Origin: Demequina sp. B12
Lineage (GTDB): Bacteria > Actinomycetota > Actinomycetes > Actinomycetales > Demequinaceae
NCBI RefSeq assembly: GCF_028823635.1
Contig: NZ_JAPEHU010000001.1
Coordinates: forward strand, 124,001 to 188,000
Direction of reading: 5' to 3'
Length of the DNA stretch: 64,000 bases
Part shown: positions 32,516 to 40,844 of the stretch, one piece after another
Layout: each line of letters begins with the position of its first letter
Numbering within the stretch: position 1 is the stretch's first letter
Made by a program: the position numbers and the translations under genes
The notes under the pieces: generated by a model
Databases searched by the model: none
What the model saw: only the letters and a program-made list of their open reading frames with translations
Told to the model about the DNA's origin: nothing

Positions 32516-33112
32516 ATGGGTAGGCCAGTCAAGTACGACGATGCGGTCAAGTCTCGGCTGTTGGATGAGGCTGCGTCGATTGTGTCCTCTGGAGGTGCGG
32601 ATGCACTGTCGGTGAGGGGCTTGGCAGCGGCCGCGGAGACCACCACTGCGGCTGTGTACACGCTGTATGGCAACCGCGACGGCGTGTTGGCTGCCCTGTA
32701 CTCGCGGGCGGTCGACCACTTTGCGGCGAGCCTGGAACGTGTTCCCACGGAAGGCTCCCCCATAGACGTCATCATGCAGTTGGGGCGCGCATACCGGGCG
32801 GCCGCGCTACAAGACCCTCACGGCTACCAGGTGATTTTTGGCGGCGTGGTCAGGGCAGGCGAACTACCAGCCGATGCTGCGTCGAGGTCTCAGCAGGCGT
32901 TCGGCCCGGTCTTTGCTCAGGTGGAGCGGGGCCAGGCGGCGGGGGTCCTGCGGGCCGATGTTTCGGCGGCGCAGATTGCGGTGGCCCTGTGGGCGTTGGT
33001 TCATGGAATGGTGTCGCTTGAGTTGGGTCCGTCGCTGCCTCCGTTGGCGGCTGACCCTGGCCCGGGATTTGATGATGCGTTGGGTGCTGTGGTGCGCGGC
33101 TGGCAGCGGTAG
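32516..33112 (+). CDS. TetR-family regulator with WHG-type C-terminal domain
   Basis: 198 residues. The helix-turn-helix is near the N-terminus (ALSVRGLAAAAETTTAAVYTLYGNRDGVLAALYSRAVDHF). The effector domain has the segments typical of the WHG/TetR_C_33 class (MQLGRAYRAAALQDPHGYQVIFGG, ALWALVHGMVSLELG). Ligand unknown. The frame is open 6 codons upstream, but ATG 32516 fits the -10 box and the MGRPVKYDD beginning. It could act on metZ upstream or the membrane gene downstream. Confidence 0.9.
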   Translation: MGRPVKYDDAVKSRLLDEAASIVSSGGADALSVRGLAAAAETTTAAVYTLYGNRDGVLAALYSRAVDHFAASLERVPTEGSPIDVIMQLGRAYRAAALQDPHGYQVIFGGVVRAGELPADAASRSQQAFGPVFAQVERGQAAGVLRADVSAAQIAVALWALVHGMVSLELGPSLPPLAADPGPGFDDALGAVVRGWQR

Positions 33113-33169
33113 CGCTGGCCTGCGGAGAGTCACCGGCGGCCGCCGCTGTCGCGGTGTTAGCGTCGCGTC

Positions 33170-33802
33170 ATGAACTCGCGGGCGCCACGGGGCAGCGCCG
33201 ATCCTCGGCTGCCGTTGTCGCTCCGGCTCATTGGCCGGTCCACCCTTCCTGGGGCGCTGTTCATTATTGGGGTCGCGGCGCTGTTTGTGGTGGCGATTCC
33301 GGCGTTGGCGACGTTCGTCCAAAGGGACGAGGCGCCGGTGGGGGCGGATGTCCGGCTTCTCACGGTGGGCACGCCTGGATCCGAGACTCTCACCATCACG
33401 CTTGCCGACAACTGGACCATCGATGAGGACACCGCCACGCCTGAGTCGCCGGCCGTGGAACTCACGAATGCGGGCGCCACGCTGGGGATCACCGCACCGC
33501 GGCCATTTGAGGTGGGGGCCTCCCCTGCTTCGCTGATTGATGGTTTTGCGACGGAACTCCTGGCAGACGAGGAGACGGGGTGGGTGGTGTCCGACACCAT
33601 CGAGGTGGAGACCGATGCCGGCGATTATGCGCTCTGTGTCACTGGCTCCACTGTGAACACGATTCAGGCGGTGTGTGTCCTCGCAAACGAGGATGTGTAC
33701 GCGACCCTCACGACCGATGCTGCAGCGCAAACGTGGACGTCCCTTCAACGAGGTATTGAGGACATGCTGCGGTCGGCGGTGTTTGAGGAGCCGCAGCCAT
33801 GA
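33170..33802 (+). CDS. Single-TM membrane-anchored protein, unknown
   Basis: 210 residues. A basic N-terminus of ~25 residues precedes one membrane helix at about 28-50 (LPGALFIIGVAALFVVAIPALATFV). The ~155-residue remainder is probably extracytoplasmic, rich in Thr/Asp, with two cysteines (YALCVTG and AVCVLAN) that may form a disulfide. Its stop overlaps the PrsW gene by 4 bases (ATGA), so the two are co-expressed; it could be a substrate or partner of the protease (inference). Confidence 0.72.
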   Translation: MNSRAPRGSADPRLPLSLRLIGRSTLPGALFIIGVAALFVVAIPALATFVQRDEAPVGADVRLLTVGTPGSETLTITLADNWTIDEDTATPESPAVELTNAGATLGITAPRPFEVGASPASLIDGFATELLADEETGWVVSDTIEVETDAGDYALCVTGSTVNTIQAVCVLANEDVYATLTTDAAAQTWTSLQRGIEDMLRSAVFEEPQP

Positions 33803-35145
33803 CGTCGACTGAACCCCCGGTGGCGACCGTCGCGTTGGCGACCATCAGGCGTAGCCTGCCTCGCACATCGTCCTTTGTGGATACCAGGTCATTGGTGTTT
33901 TGGGCTGGTGGGGCTGTCACGCTGTTGGGGTTGCTGACCTGGATGCCGCTGGTGTTGTCGCGGCTCCACGCTCACCCCGCTACGGGAGTGCTGTCGGGCA
34001 TCGCTTGGCTGCTGTACGGCTTTGTGTTCATGGTGATTCTGTACCGAATGGAGTTGTTCGAACGCCGTTCACCTGTCACCGTGCTGGGCGCTCTCGCGTG
34101 GGGCGCCTTTGCGGCGCCGGGCCTTGCGGCGATCGCTGCGCCAGCGATGCACGATCTTGTCACGGCCACGCTGCCTCTCAACGACGCGTGGGTGTCGTCG
34201 TTCGCGGCGCCGTTGGTGGAGGAACCGCTGAAGTGGCTCGGCATCGTCGCGCTTGCTCTCATTCCGGGGGCACGGCTGCGGTCGACGGCGGATGGCCTGT
34301 TCTATGGCGCAGTCGTAGGCCTGGGATTCCAAGTGTCCGAAAGCTTCCTCTACACCGCAGTGATTAGCGCGGATGGCACCGCGGGCACCGTGTTTGCGAT
34401 GGTGTTGCTGCGTGGTGTGGTGGGCGGACTGTGGAACCACCCCACGTTCTCCGCGATCTCTGGCGCCGGCGTGGGCTACTTCTTCAACGCATCGGCTTCC
34501 GTATGGCGCAGGTGGGCAGTGCTGCTGGGCACGCTGGGGCTAGCGATTGCTGTTCATGGGTTCTTCAACACGCCGCTGGTGAACGCTAGCCCCTGGGTGA
34601 GTTCCGTGATCAAGGGCATCCCCGTCTTGCTGATGTTCCTGATCGTGCTGCGGTGGGCTCACTTGCGTGAACGTCGCACGTTCGCGGGCCTGGCCGCCCA
34701 AGTGGTGCCAGACGAACTCGTCAGCCCCGCCCACTTCCGACTCCTCGCGAGTCGCCGTGCACGCCGTGAGGTGCGTCGCGACGCCAAGCGCGTGGCGGGA
34801 CGCCCTGCCGTGCGCGCGCTGACGTTCCTGCAGGGCGCCCAACTGAGCCTCCTCACCGCCACCCATGAGGACGGCTGGGGGTCGCCCCGGACTATCGAAC
34901 TGTCTGAGGATGTGCGCGCCCTCCAGGACGAGCTGGGAGTGGTGTACAGCGATGCGCTCGGGTCGCCCTACGGTCCGGGTTTGCCGCGGGCCGATGCCCC
35001 TCAAAGTTCCCGCGTGGTGCAGCGGTGGGCAGCGGACACCAAGAGCCGGATTGAGACGGAGGGGCTGCGCAAGGTGGCGCGCAGTGCCCGGGATACTGCG
35101 TTGGCGCGCATACCGCGTAAACGACGTAAAGGTGACAAGTCGTAG
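33799..35145 (+). CDS. PrsW-family intramembrane metalloprotease
   Basis: 448 residues with about eight membrane helices in residues 30-290. Conserved PrsW motifs: APLVEEPLKWLGI (EExxK), FYGAVVGLGFQVSESFLY (second Glu) and AIAVHGFFNTPL (His). PrsW cleaves the anti-sigma factor RsiW in Bacillus; actinobacterial targets are mostly unknown. The ~150-residue C-terminal cytoplasmic tail is basic and helical, longer than in Bacillus PrsW. Translationally coupled to the single-TM protein. Confidence 0.9.
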   Translation: MTSTEPPVATVALATIRRSLPRTSSFVDTRSLVFWAGGAVTLLGLLTWMPLVLSRLHAHPATGVLSGIAWLLYGFVFMVILYRMELFERRSPVTVLGALAWGAFAAPGLAAIAAPAMHDLVTATLPLNDAWVSSFAAPLVEEPLKWLGIVALALIPGARLRSTADGLFYGAVVGLGFQVSESFLYTAVISADGTAGTVFAMVLLRGVVGGLWNHPTFSAISGAGVGYFFNASASVWRRWAVLLGTLGLAIAVHGFFNTPLVNASPWVSSVIKGIPVLLMFLIVLRWAHLRERRTFAGLAAQVVPDELVSPAHFRLLASRRARREVRRDAKRVAGRPAVRALTFLQGAQLSLLTATHEDGWGSPRTIELSEDVRALQDELGVVYSDALGSPYGPGLPRADAPQSSRVVQRWAADTKSRIETEGLRKVARSARDTALARIPRKRRKGDKS

Positions 35146-35213
35146 AGTCGTGTAGGTTGGGCGTAGATGGCACTGCAAGGGGCAATATCAGGCCAACTAC
35201 GAGGGGGAACCTC

Positions 35214-35534
35214 ATGAAACGCACCACCATCATTGGCGCCTGCGTGGGCGCGCTCGTTGTCGCGACGGCAGTTCCTGCCAGCGCACTGCAGATCTCGACC
35301 TGGAGCAGCGGGTATCGCTACCACACGGTCGACGGCTGCTACGTCTTTTCGTCCAACGACTCACGCCTTGCCGGTGCTCGTGAACTCGAGGACTGCTCAG
35401 GATATGTCTATGCCCAGGGGCGCTACGGCAGTGGCGGGCAGCTGCGCGTCACCGAGTGGAAGTATGGCGACACTCAGGCGGTCGCATCATCGAGTCATGC
35501 GCGCCAGATGGCACACCACCGAGTGAAGCACTAG
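35214..35534 (+). CDS. Small secreted Cys-pair protein, copy 1
   Basis: 106 residues. The signal peptide is MKRTTIIGACVGALVVATAV then PASA, cleaved around residue 24. The mature ~82-residue protein has two cysteines (42 and 61), an N-terminal TWSSG, then HTVDGC and DCSGYVYAQG. Its tail is His/Ser-rich (SSSHARQMAHHRVKH). GAGGGGGAAC lies 4 nt before the ATG. It resembles copy 2 at 36279 (TVDGC, 19/20-residue Cys spacing, His-ending tail). Family unknown. The next gene, a lipoprotein, begins 8 bases after the stop. Confidence 0.75.
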   Translation: MKRTTIIGACVGALVVATAVPASALQISTWSSGYRYHTVDGCYVFSSNDSRLAGARELEDCSGYVYAQGRYGSGGQLRVTEWKYGDTQAVASSSHARQMAHHRVKH

Positions 35535-35542
35535 AGCCCTTG

Positions 35543-36154
35543 GTGAACATCGCACCTCGGGTAGCCGGACTCGCCGCAACAGTTCTTGTTGTTGCGGCGA
35601 GTGCGGCATGCCAGAGCAGCCCCCAGCCTGCGAATGAGGCGGAGAGCATTTTTGCTGGGGAGATCGATGTGGCCCTCGCGGAGGCTCGGGACGCGAACGC
35701 TTCACCAGAACAGATCGCCACCCTCGAAGAGATCGCTGACACCCTCATCGTGACGTACGAGCAAGCCAAGGTTGCCGCGGTCGCCACCGTGGACTGCGTG
35801 CTCGAAGCCGGCGGGTACGGGAACTACTCAGAGAGCACCCTCGCGCCCGGTGTGCCGTTGCCGGGCTTTGGGATCGGCAGCGGCACAACCGACGCCGAGG
35901 GCAACGATCAGGTCGCCGACCGGTGCATTGACCAAGAGTCGATGTGGGTCAACATGCTGTACCAAACTCAACCCACCGTGGTCGCACAGGTGGACGCCCA
36001 CCGTGCCGCACAACTGCCGGAGTTCATTGCGTGCGTGGAAGACAAGGGCCTCGAGGTTCCAGCCGATGCTGACGGCGACGAGGTCTTCAAGATTGCGTTA
36101 GAGAATCTCGACAGCAACACCGCGCCGTGCTTTGAAGTGGGCGGCTACACGTAG
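35543..36154 (+). CDS. Lipoprotein paralogue L1 of the 35-38 kb array
   Basis: 203 residues from GTG 35543. The signal peptide ends in lipobox ASAAC (Cys 23). The mature part starts with an acidic helix and the block SPEQIATLEEIADTLIVTYEQAKVAAVATVDC, then a Gly-rich linker, then MWVNMLYQTQP and a terminal APCFEV. Cysteines fall in the same places as in L2 and L3 further down the array. No family recognised. It pairs with the secreted protein upstream. The longer open frame starts inside that gene and is not the real start. Confidence 0.75.
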   Translation: MNIAPRVAGLAATVLVVAASAACQSSPQPANEAESIFAGEIDVALAEARDANASPEQIATLEEIADTLIVTYEQAKVAAVATVDCVLEAGGYGNYSESTLAPGVPLPGFGIGSGTTDAEGNDQVADRCIDQESMWVNMLYQTQPTVVAQVDAHRAAQLPEFIACVEDKGLEVPADADGDEVFKIALENLDSNTAPCFEVGGYT

Positions 36155-36278
36155 GCCTGCCAGGTCCGTCATTCCCATTGTCGGGAAGATGATTGACCGC
36201 AGGTCAGGATTCTGGTTGCATGACTCCCACCAGGGGGATCTCACTAGACACGCCCCCACATTCACCAGGGGGAAGCCC

Positions 36279-36617
36279 ATGCCACTCGGCACCACAGCAA
36301 AAAAGACCGTCACCACAGCAGCGCTCGTAGGCGCCCTCATCGTGGCGGCAGCCTCACCAGCATCCGCCGCGACCACGTCGTGGATGTCCGGCGAGAACTT
36401 CGTCACCGTTGACGGATGCAAACTCGCAACCGGCCATCGCTACTACGTCGCATTCGCAGACGAGTACCCCTCGAGCTGCACCGGATCCGTCGGCGTTCAA
36501 GCAAAGATCGCCACCAACAACGGCGTGTCACCCTCGAGCTGGGTATGGCACGCCTACAGCGCAGTCATCACACCCGGCCCCGCAGCCGGCATCACGAGCC
36601 ACCGGGCACAGCACTGA
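36279..36617 (+). CDS. Small secreted Cys-pair protein, copy 2
   Basis: 112 residues. The signal peptide is cleaved near ASPASA (residue 30). Two cysteines at 47 and 67. The motifs SWMSG, FVTVDGC, SCTGSVGVQAK and a tail ending TSHRAQH parallel copy 1. SD CAGGGGGAAGCCC precedes the ATG. Its TGA overlaps the next lipoprotein as CTGA. Same module order as copy 1: secreted protein followed by lipoprotein. Confidence 0.75.
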   Translation: MPLGTTAKKTVTTAALVGALIVAAASPASAATTSWMSGENFVTVDGCKLATGHRYYVAFADEYPSSCTGSVGVQAKIATNNGVSPSSWVWHAYSAVITPGPAAGITSHRAQH

Positions 36618-37243
36618 ACACCCACACCACCATCCCTTCCAGACGGTCACTGCTGTGGCTCAGGACTCCGGTCCTCGCCGCGGCCGTGGCCGTCGTTGCG
36701 GGATGCACCGCAAGCGACCCGGCACCTCCAACAACCAGTGCGGACCCGTACTCAGCCCAAGTCGAACAGGCCATCGCAGAGGCACAATCCGCCCAAGCAT
36801 CGGACGCCCAGATCGCTACCTTGCAGACGATTGCCGCGACGGGGCTCGTCACCTATGAACAGGCCAAGGACGCGGCAATGCGTGGTGTCGAATGCGCCCA
36901 GAACGTGGGCCTCGACAGCACCTACGCAGACTATGAGAGCCCCGCAGGGTTCGCTATTCCCGCCTTCTACGCAGACGGCGGCGACGAGCCCGAGATCGCT
37001 AGCGCGTGGGAAGCCTGCGACCTGCAAGAGGCCTTCTGGGTGAACAAGCTCTACCAACTTCAACCAGACTTCCAGCATCTCCACGACGCTTTCGACGCCA
37101 TCCGGCTTCAGGAGCGCATCGATTGTCTGGAGCAGTTCGGCATCACGGTCCCTAGCGATGCCACCTGGGATGAAGTTGCCACGGAAATCGCCTCTCTGCC
37201 CACCGACCAGTCACTCACCTGCCGCACGGCCGGCGTCGGCTAG
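36614..37243 (+). CDS. Lipoprotein paralogue L2, probable CTG start
   Basis: 209 residues if it starts at CTG 36614, which shares CTGA with the stop of the preceding gene. Reading from there gives a standard signal peptide: N-terminal NTHTTIPSRRS, hydrophobic core VLAAAVAVVAGC, Cys 31. No ATG, GTG or TTG lies between the previous stop and the lipobox except a GTG inside the hydrophobic core. The mature part repeats DAQIATLQTIAATGLVTYEQAK, VEC, FWVNKLYQLQP and ends with LTCRTAGVG. Paralogue of L1 and L3. Confidence 0.7.
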   Translation: MNTHTTIPSRRSLLWLRTPVLAAAVAVVAGCTASDPAPPTTSADPYSAQVEQAIAEAQSAQASDAQIATLQTIAATGLVTYEQAKDAAMRGVECAQNVGLDSTYADYESPAGFAIPAFYADGGDEPEIASAWEACDLQEAFWVNKLYQLQPDFQHLHDAFDAIRLQERIDCLEQFGITVPSDATWDEVATEIASLPTDQSLTCRTAGVG

Positions 37244-37256
37244 CAAAGCGGGACTA

Positions 37257-37863
37257 ATGCGCACCTCCGTGCTCGCTGCGATCACCACGGCACTCGCTGT
37301 GGTGATCGCAGGCTGCACCTCACCAGAGACCTCAACGACGGCGCCCACACCTGCCGATCCGCCGTTTGCCCAAGAAGTGGAGCAAGCCCTCCAAGAAGCG
37401 ATCGACGCCCAAGCCTCCGCTGAGCAGATCGCCGACATCGAAGAAATCCAAGCCACCGAGAACGTCAGCTACGAACTCACCAAGGCCGCGACGCAACGGA
37501 CAGTGGACTGCGTCGTCGACGCCGGAGGCGAAGGGCGCCAGTTCGACCGTGTCGACCCCCGGCAACTACATCCGCCCCGGATACGAGATTGGCATCGACT
37601 CACACGACCCCGAGGTGGTTGACCGGGTGCTCGACGGCTGCGACATCCGCGAGTTCTTCTGGGTGAACTACCTGTACCAAATCCAACCGTCCCTCGCGGA
37701 CGAACGAGCCCGGTCCGACGAGATCCGCAATCAGGCAACCGCCGACTGCCTACGAGGCCTAGGCCATGACCTCCCCGAGGGCGCCACGTGGGCAGACATC
37801 CTGCCAGTTCTCCAGGGACTCGACCTGTCAGCCCAGGAGAAATGCAGAGGTGCCGCCTACTAG
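37257..37863 (+). pseudogene. Lipoprotein paralogue L3, frameshifted
   Basis: Starts ATG 37257 with a signal peptide ending AVVIAGC (Cys 20), then AEQIADIEEIQATENVSYELTKAATQRTVDC, as in L1/L2. Near 37540 (GGCGAAGGGCGCC) the homologous sequence jumps to the +1 frame and continues with NYIRPGYEIGIDSHDPEVVDRVLDGC, FFWVNYLYQIQP, DCLRGLGHDLPEGATW and CRGAAY. One base too many, or two too few, would explain it. Either a pseudogene or a sequencing indel. Unlike L1 and L2, no secreted Cys-pair gene precedes it. Confidence 0.75.
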
Positions 37864-37885
37864 GCGATTCCTCCACAAAGCAACA

Positions 37886-37934
37886 GAGCGGTCCTCGCTT
37901 GCCAACGTCAACCGTCGGCAAGCGAGGACCGCTC
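37886..37934. terminator. Bidirectional hairpin terminator between L3 and copA
   Basis: GAGCGGTCCTCGCTTGCC and its perfect inverse complement (18-base stem, 13-base loop), between convergent transcripts. Confidence 0.85.
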
Positions 37935-37949
37935 CATGTCAGGGACGCA

Positions 37950-40373
37950 TCACGCGCGTGAACGGTACCCAGCGAAGCTACGCAACCGCAGCGAGTTGCC
38001 CACCACGAACAGGCTCGAACCACCCATCGCGGCCGCAGCAATCATGGGGTTCAAGATGCCCAACGCCGCCAACGGGATCGCCGCCGTGTTGTACGCAAAA
38101 GCCCAGAACAGGTTGCCGCGGATAGTGCCCAGCGTCCGTCGCGACAGTGCAATGGCATCGGCCGCAGCACGCAGGTCTCCAGAGACGATCGTGAGGTCAG
38201 ACGCCTCGCGCGCCACATCCGTACCGGTCCCCACCGCAAGCCCCAAGTCCGCCTGCGCAAGCGCAGGAGCATCATTCACGCCGTCTCCCACCATCGCCAC
38301 ACGAGCGCCCTCGGCCTGAAGCGACGTGATCACGTCGGCCTTATCGCCAGGCAGCACCTCAGCGATCACCCGGTCAATGCCCACCTCGTCAGCGACGGCG
38401 CGCGCAGCCCGCTCGTTGTCACCGGTCAGTAGCACCACGTCAAGACCCAGGTCACGGAAAGCACGGATCGCTTCCGCAGACGTGGGCTTCACCGTGTCGG
38501 CAACCGCAATGACCGCCTCCGCCACCGCCGTGGCGCGCGTCGCCAACATGGCGCCGTCACCACTCACCGGAGGAACACGGCCAGCGAAGATGGCGGTCTG
38601 CCCAAGGGACTCGGCCTGCACCGCCAGGTCTTCCAAGGCCTGCGGGACCTCGTCGAACATCCGGCGTGAACCCACCATGACATCAGCGTGCGCACCGTCC
38701 CGGCCAGCATTCTGAACAGTGGCCACCACGCCGTGTCCGGCAATGTTACGGAAGCCCTTCACCTTGGCCCGGCCTTCACGCGACTGCGCAACAGCCTGGG
38801 CAATCGGATGCTCCGAGCGAGCCTCCACGGACGCCACCGCGTCAAGGAAAGCCGCCACAGCATCAGCCCCCTGCGCCGCCTCAATCGCGGGCGCATGCGC
38901 CGTCACCACGGTCATCTTGCCCTCAGTGACAGTTCCAGTCTTGTCCAACACAATGGTGCTGACGTCGCGAGTGTCCTCCAACGCTTCCGGCCCACGGACC
39001 AGCACACCCAACTGCGCGCCACGGCCCGTACCCACCATGATGGCCAGCGGAGTCGCCAACCCCAACGCGCACGGGCAGCTAATGATCAGCACGGCAACCG
39101 CAGCAGTGAACGCCGCATTCGCATCGCCCGTCACCGCCAGCCACACCACCAAAGTGAGCAGCGAGATCGCAATCACGATCGGCACAAAGATGCGGGAGAT
39201 GCGGTCCGCGAGGCGCTGCACACGTGCACGGCCCGACTGCGCCTCCTCCACCATGCGCGCAATCTGCGACAGCATCGTTTCTGAGCCCACCTTGGTGGCC
39301 TCAACCGTCATGGAACCGTCGGTGGCGATGGTGCCTCCCACCACCTCGGCCCCTTCGTCCATGCGGACCGGCACCGACTCACCCGTCACCATCGAAGCAT
39401 CAACCGACGCGCCACCTTCAACGATGGTGCCGTCAGTCGCGATCGTCTCGCCGGGACGCACCACAAAGCGCATCCCCACCTCGAGCTGGTCGCGCGCAAT
39501 AACGGTGCCGTCTTCCAGCCGTGCCGTAGCGCTCTGCCGGCTACTCAACGCACGAATCGCATCACCCGCACGCGCCGTCGAACGGGTCTCCAGCCACTTG
39601 CCGAGCAGAATCAGCGTGACGATGACCGCGCCAGTCTCGTAGTAGACGTGACCGCCGGGCATAGCGTCCACCGCGTGTGCGAGAACCACGACCGTGGACC
39701 ACAGCCAGGCCGCCACGGTGCCCATGGTCACCAAGGTGTCCATGTTCGTGGTCCGGTAGCGTGCGCTCATGAGGGTGGAGCGGTGGAATGGCCACGCAGA
39801 CCACCAAATCACCGGAGTCGCGAGCACTCCCACCACCCATTCCCAGCCAGCGAACTGCCAAGCCGGAACCATGGAGATCAGCGTGAGCGGAACCGTGAGA
39901 ACCGCGGCCAAGAGGAAGCGCTTCTTGTAGTCCGCGATGCGGCTGGCATCCGCGCGCATGTGCGCGGCGTGCTCGTCCCCATCGTGACCTTCATGGCCGC
40001 CGTCGTCACCGTGGTCGCCGTGATCTGCGGAGCTGTGGTCGCCATGATCTGCGGCCCCGCTGGCGCCGGGGACACCCGCATCGTGTCCGGCAGCGCCAGC
40101 GGAAGTGGTGCGGGGCTTGGTGAGGACCGCATACCCAAAGCCTTCGATGGTGGCGCGCATCGCGGCATCAAGTTCTGCGGCATCGAGGGTGCCGTCGCCG
40201 CGCACGGTAGCGCGGCGAGTCGCGTAGTTCACGACCGCATCCTCGACACCGGGGAGCTTCTGGAGGCCACCTTGAATGGTGGCCGCGCAGGACGAGCAGG
40301 TCATGCCGTCGACGGCGAGTGAGACTTTCTCTGGCTGCGCCTGCGGCGCGGCGCCGGTGGCGGTGTCGCTCAT
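37950..40373 (-). CDS. copA: P1B-type copper-translocating ATPase
   Basis: 807 residues. N-terminal HMA domain with metal site MTCSSC (24-29). A His/Asp-rich linker (about 97-138: DHGDHSSADHGDHGD, HEGHDGDEHAAH) is longer and richer in His than usual. Eight membrane helices, with CPC at 433-435 (SCPCALG) in the metal path. TGES 330-333, phosphorylation site DKTGT 477-481, HP motif SEHPIAQAV, hinge GDGVNDAPALAQAD. It exports Cu(I) (possibly Ag(I)) from the cytoplasm. It overlaps copZ by 4 bases; a CueR-type promoter drives the pair. Confidence 0.96.
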   Translation of the reverse strand: MSDTATGAAPQAQPEKVSLAVDGMTCSSCAATIQGGLQKLPGVEDAVVNYATRRATVRGDGTLDAAELDAAMRATIEGFGYAVLTKPRTTSAGAAGHDAGVPGASGAADHGDHSSADHGDHGDDGGHEGHDGDEHAAHMRADASRIADYKKRFLLAAVLTVPLTLISMVPAWQFAGWEWVVGVLATPVIWWSAWPFHRSTLMSARYRTTNMDTLVTMGTVAAWLWSTVVVLAHAVDAMPGGHVYYETGAVIVTLILLGKWLETRSTARAGDAIRALSSRQSATARLEDGTVIARDQLEVGMRFVVRPGETIATDGTIVEGGASVDASMVTGESVPVRMDEGAEVVGGTIATDGSMTVEATKVGSETMLSQIARMVEEAQSGRARVQRLADRISRIFVPIVIAISLLTLVVWLAVTGDANAAFTAAVAVLIISCPCALGLATPLAIMVGTGRGAQLGVLVRGPEALEDTRDVSTIVLDKTGTVTEGKMTVVTAHAPAIEAAQGADAVAAFLDAVASVEARSEHPIAQAVAQSREGRAKVKGFRNIAGHGVVATVQNAGRDGAHADVMVGSRRMFDEVPQALEDLAVQAESLGQTAIFAGRVPPVSGDGAMLATRATAVAEAVIAVADTVKPTSAEAIRAFRDLGLDVVLLTGDNERAARAVADEVGIDRVIAEVLPGDKADVITSLQAEGARVAMVGDGVNDAPALAQADLGLAVGTGTDVAREASDLTIVSGDLRAAADAIALSRRTLGTIRGNLFWAFAYNTAAIPLAALGILNPMIAAAAMGGSSLFVVGNSLRLRSFAGYRSRA

Positions 40374-40597
40374 GAGGCCACCGTGTATCCGGTCGAGCTC
40401 ACGGCCTCGTCGATCGAGAACTCGAGGTCGCTGACGGGCACGGTGCCGTCGGGCGTGACATCGACACGGCCGGTGGTGTGGTCAACCGTCGCAACTTCGA
40501 TGCCGTCCGTTGACTCAAGTGCGGCCTTCACCTTGCCGGCGCAACCTCCGCAGGTCATGCCGCTGACGTTGACGGTGACGATCTGTTCCTGAGCCAT
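40370..40597 (-). CDS. copZ: Copper chaperone CopZ-like HMA protein
   Basis: 75 residues in a single ferredoxin-like HMA domain: VTVNVSGMTCGGCAGKVKAALESTDGIEVATVDHTTGRVDV, with metal site CGGC. It delivers Cu(I) to CopA. SD GGAGGTATC before ATG 40597. First gene of copZ-copA. Confidence 0.95.
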   Translation of the reverse strand: MAQEQIVTVNVSGMTCGGCAGKVKAALESTDGIEVATVDHTTGRVDVTPDGTVPVSDLEFSIDEAVSSTGYTVAS

Positions 40598-40663
40598 GGT
40601 GATACCTCCGTGAAGTCTGGGCGTTGGCGTGCAACGCCGTGCTGTTGTTCAACACTGAGACCA

Positions 40664-40694
40664 CCGTAAACCTTCCATCACGCTGGAAGGTCAA
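40664..40694 (-). promoter_or_regulatory. CueR/MerR-type promoter-operator of copZA
   Basis: On the minus strand: -35 TTGACC, 19-base spacer, -10 TTACGG. The spacer carries the dyad ACCTTCC-N8-GGAAGGT (40670-40691). The overlong 19-base spacer plus this exact dyad is the hallmark of CueR-controlled copA promoters. Confidence 0.88.
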
Positions 40695-40744
40695 GCGGGG
40701 TTCTGCCGGATCGTCGCCGCCGTCGCGCGACCTGTGAAACGACG

Positions 40745-40820
40745 CAACTCGCGGCGGAGCGAATCAGGTCTCACAGTCCCCCTAAGAACCATGAAACCTG
40801 ATCGCTCTCACCGCGAGTTG
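40745..40820. repeat. Long imperfect inverted repeat behind pntB
   Basis: Arms CAACTCGCGGCGGAGCG and CGCTCTCACCGCGAGTTG, extended by AATCAGGT/ACCTGAT. About 25 bases per arm with 26 bases between. It sits after the pntB stop and before the copZ promoter, so it may terminate pntAB. Not a copy of the A/B repeat family. Confidence 0.75.
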
Positions 40821-40844
40821 GGTAAGAGAGTCAGCTCAACAGCG

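Noticed and set aside
35214-36617. Secreted Cys-pair proteins as lactococcin-972-type bacteriocins.
   Set aside because: Size and Trp-Gly near the mature N-terminus are reminiscent, but the conserved lactococcin-972 pattern is absent and no dedicated immunity transporter genes follow; left as unknown.
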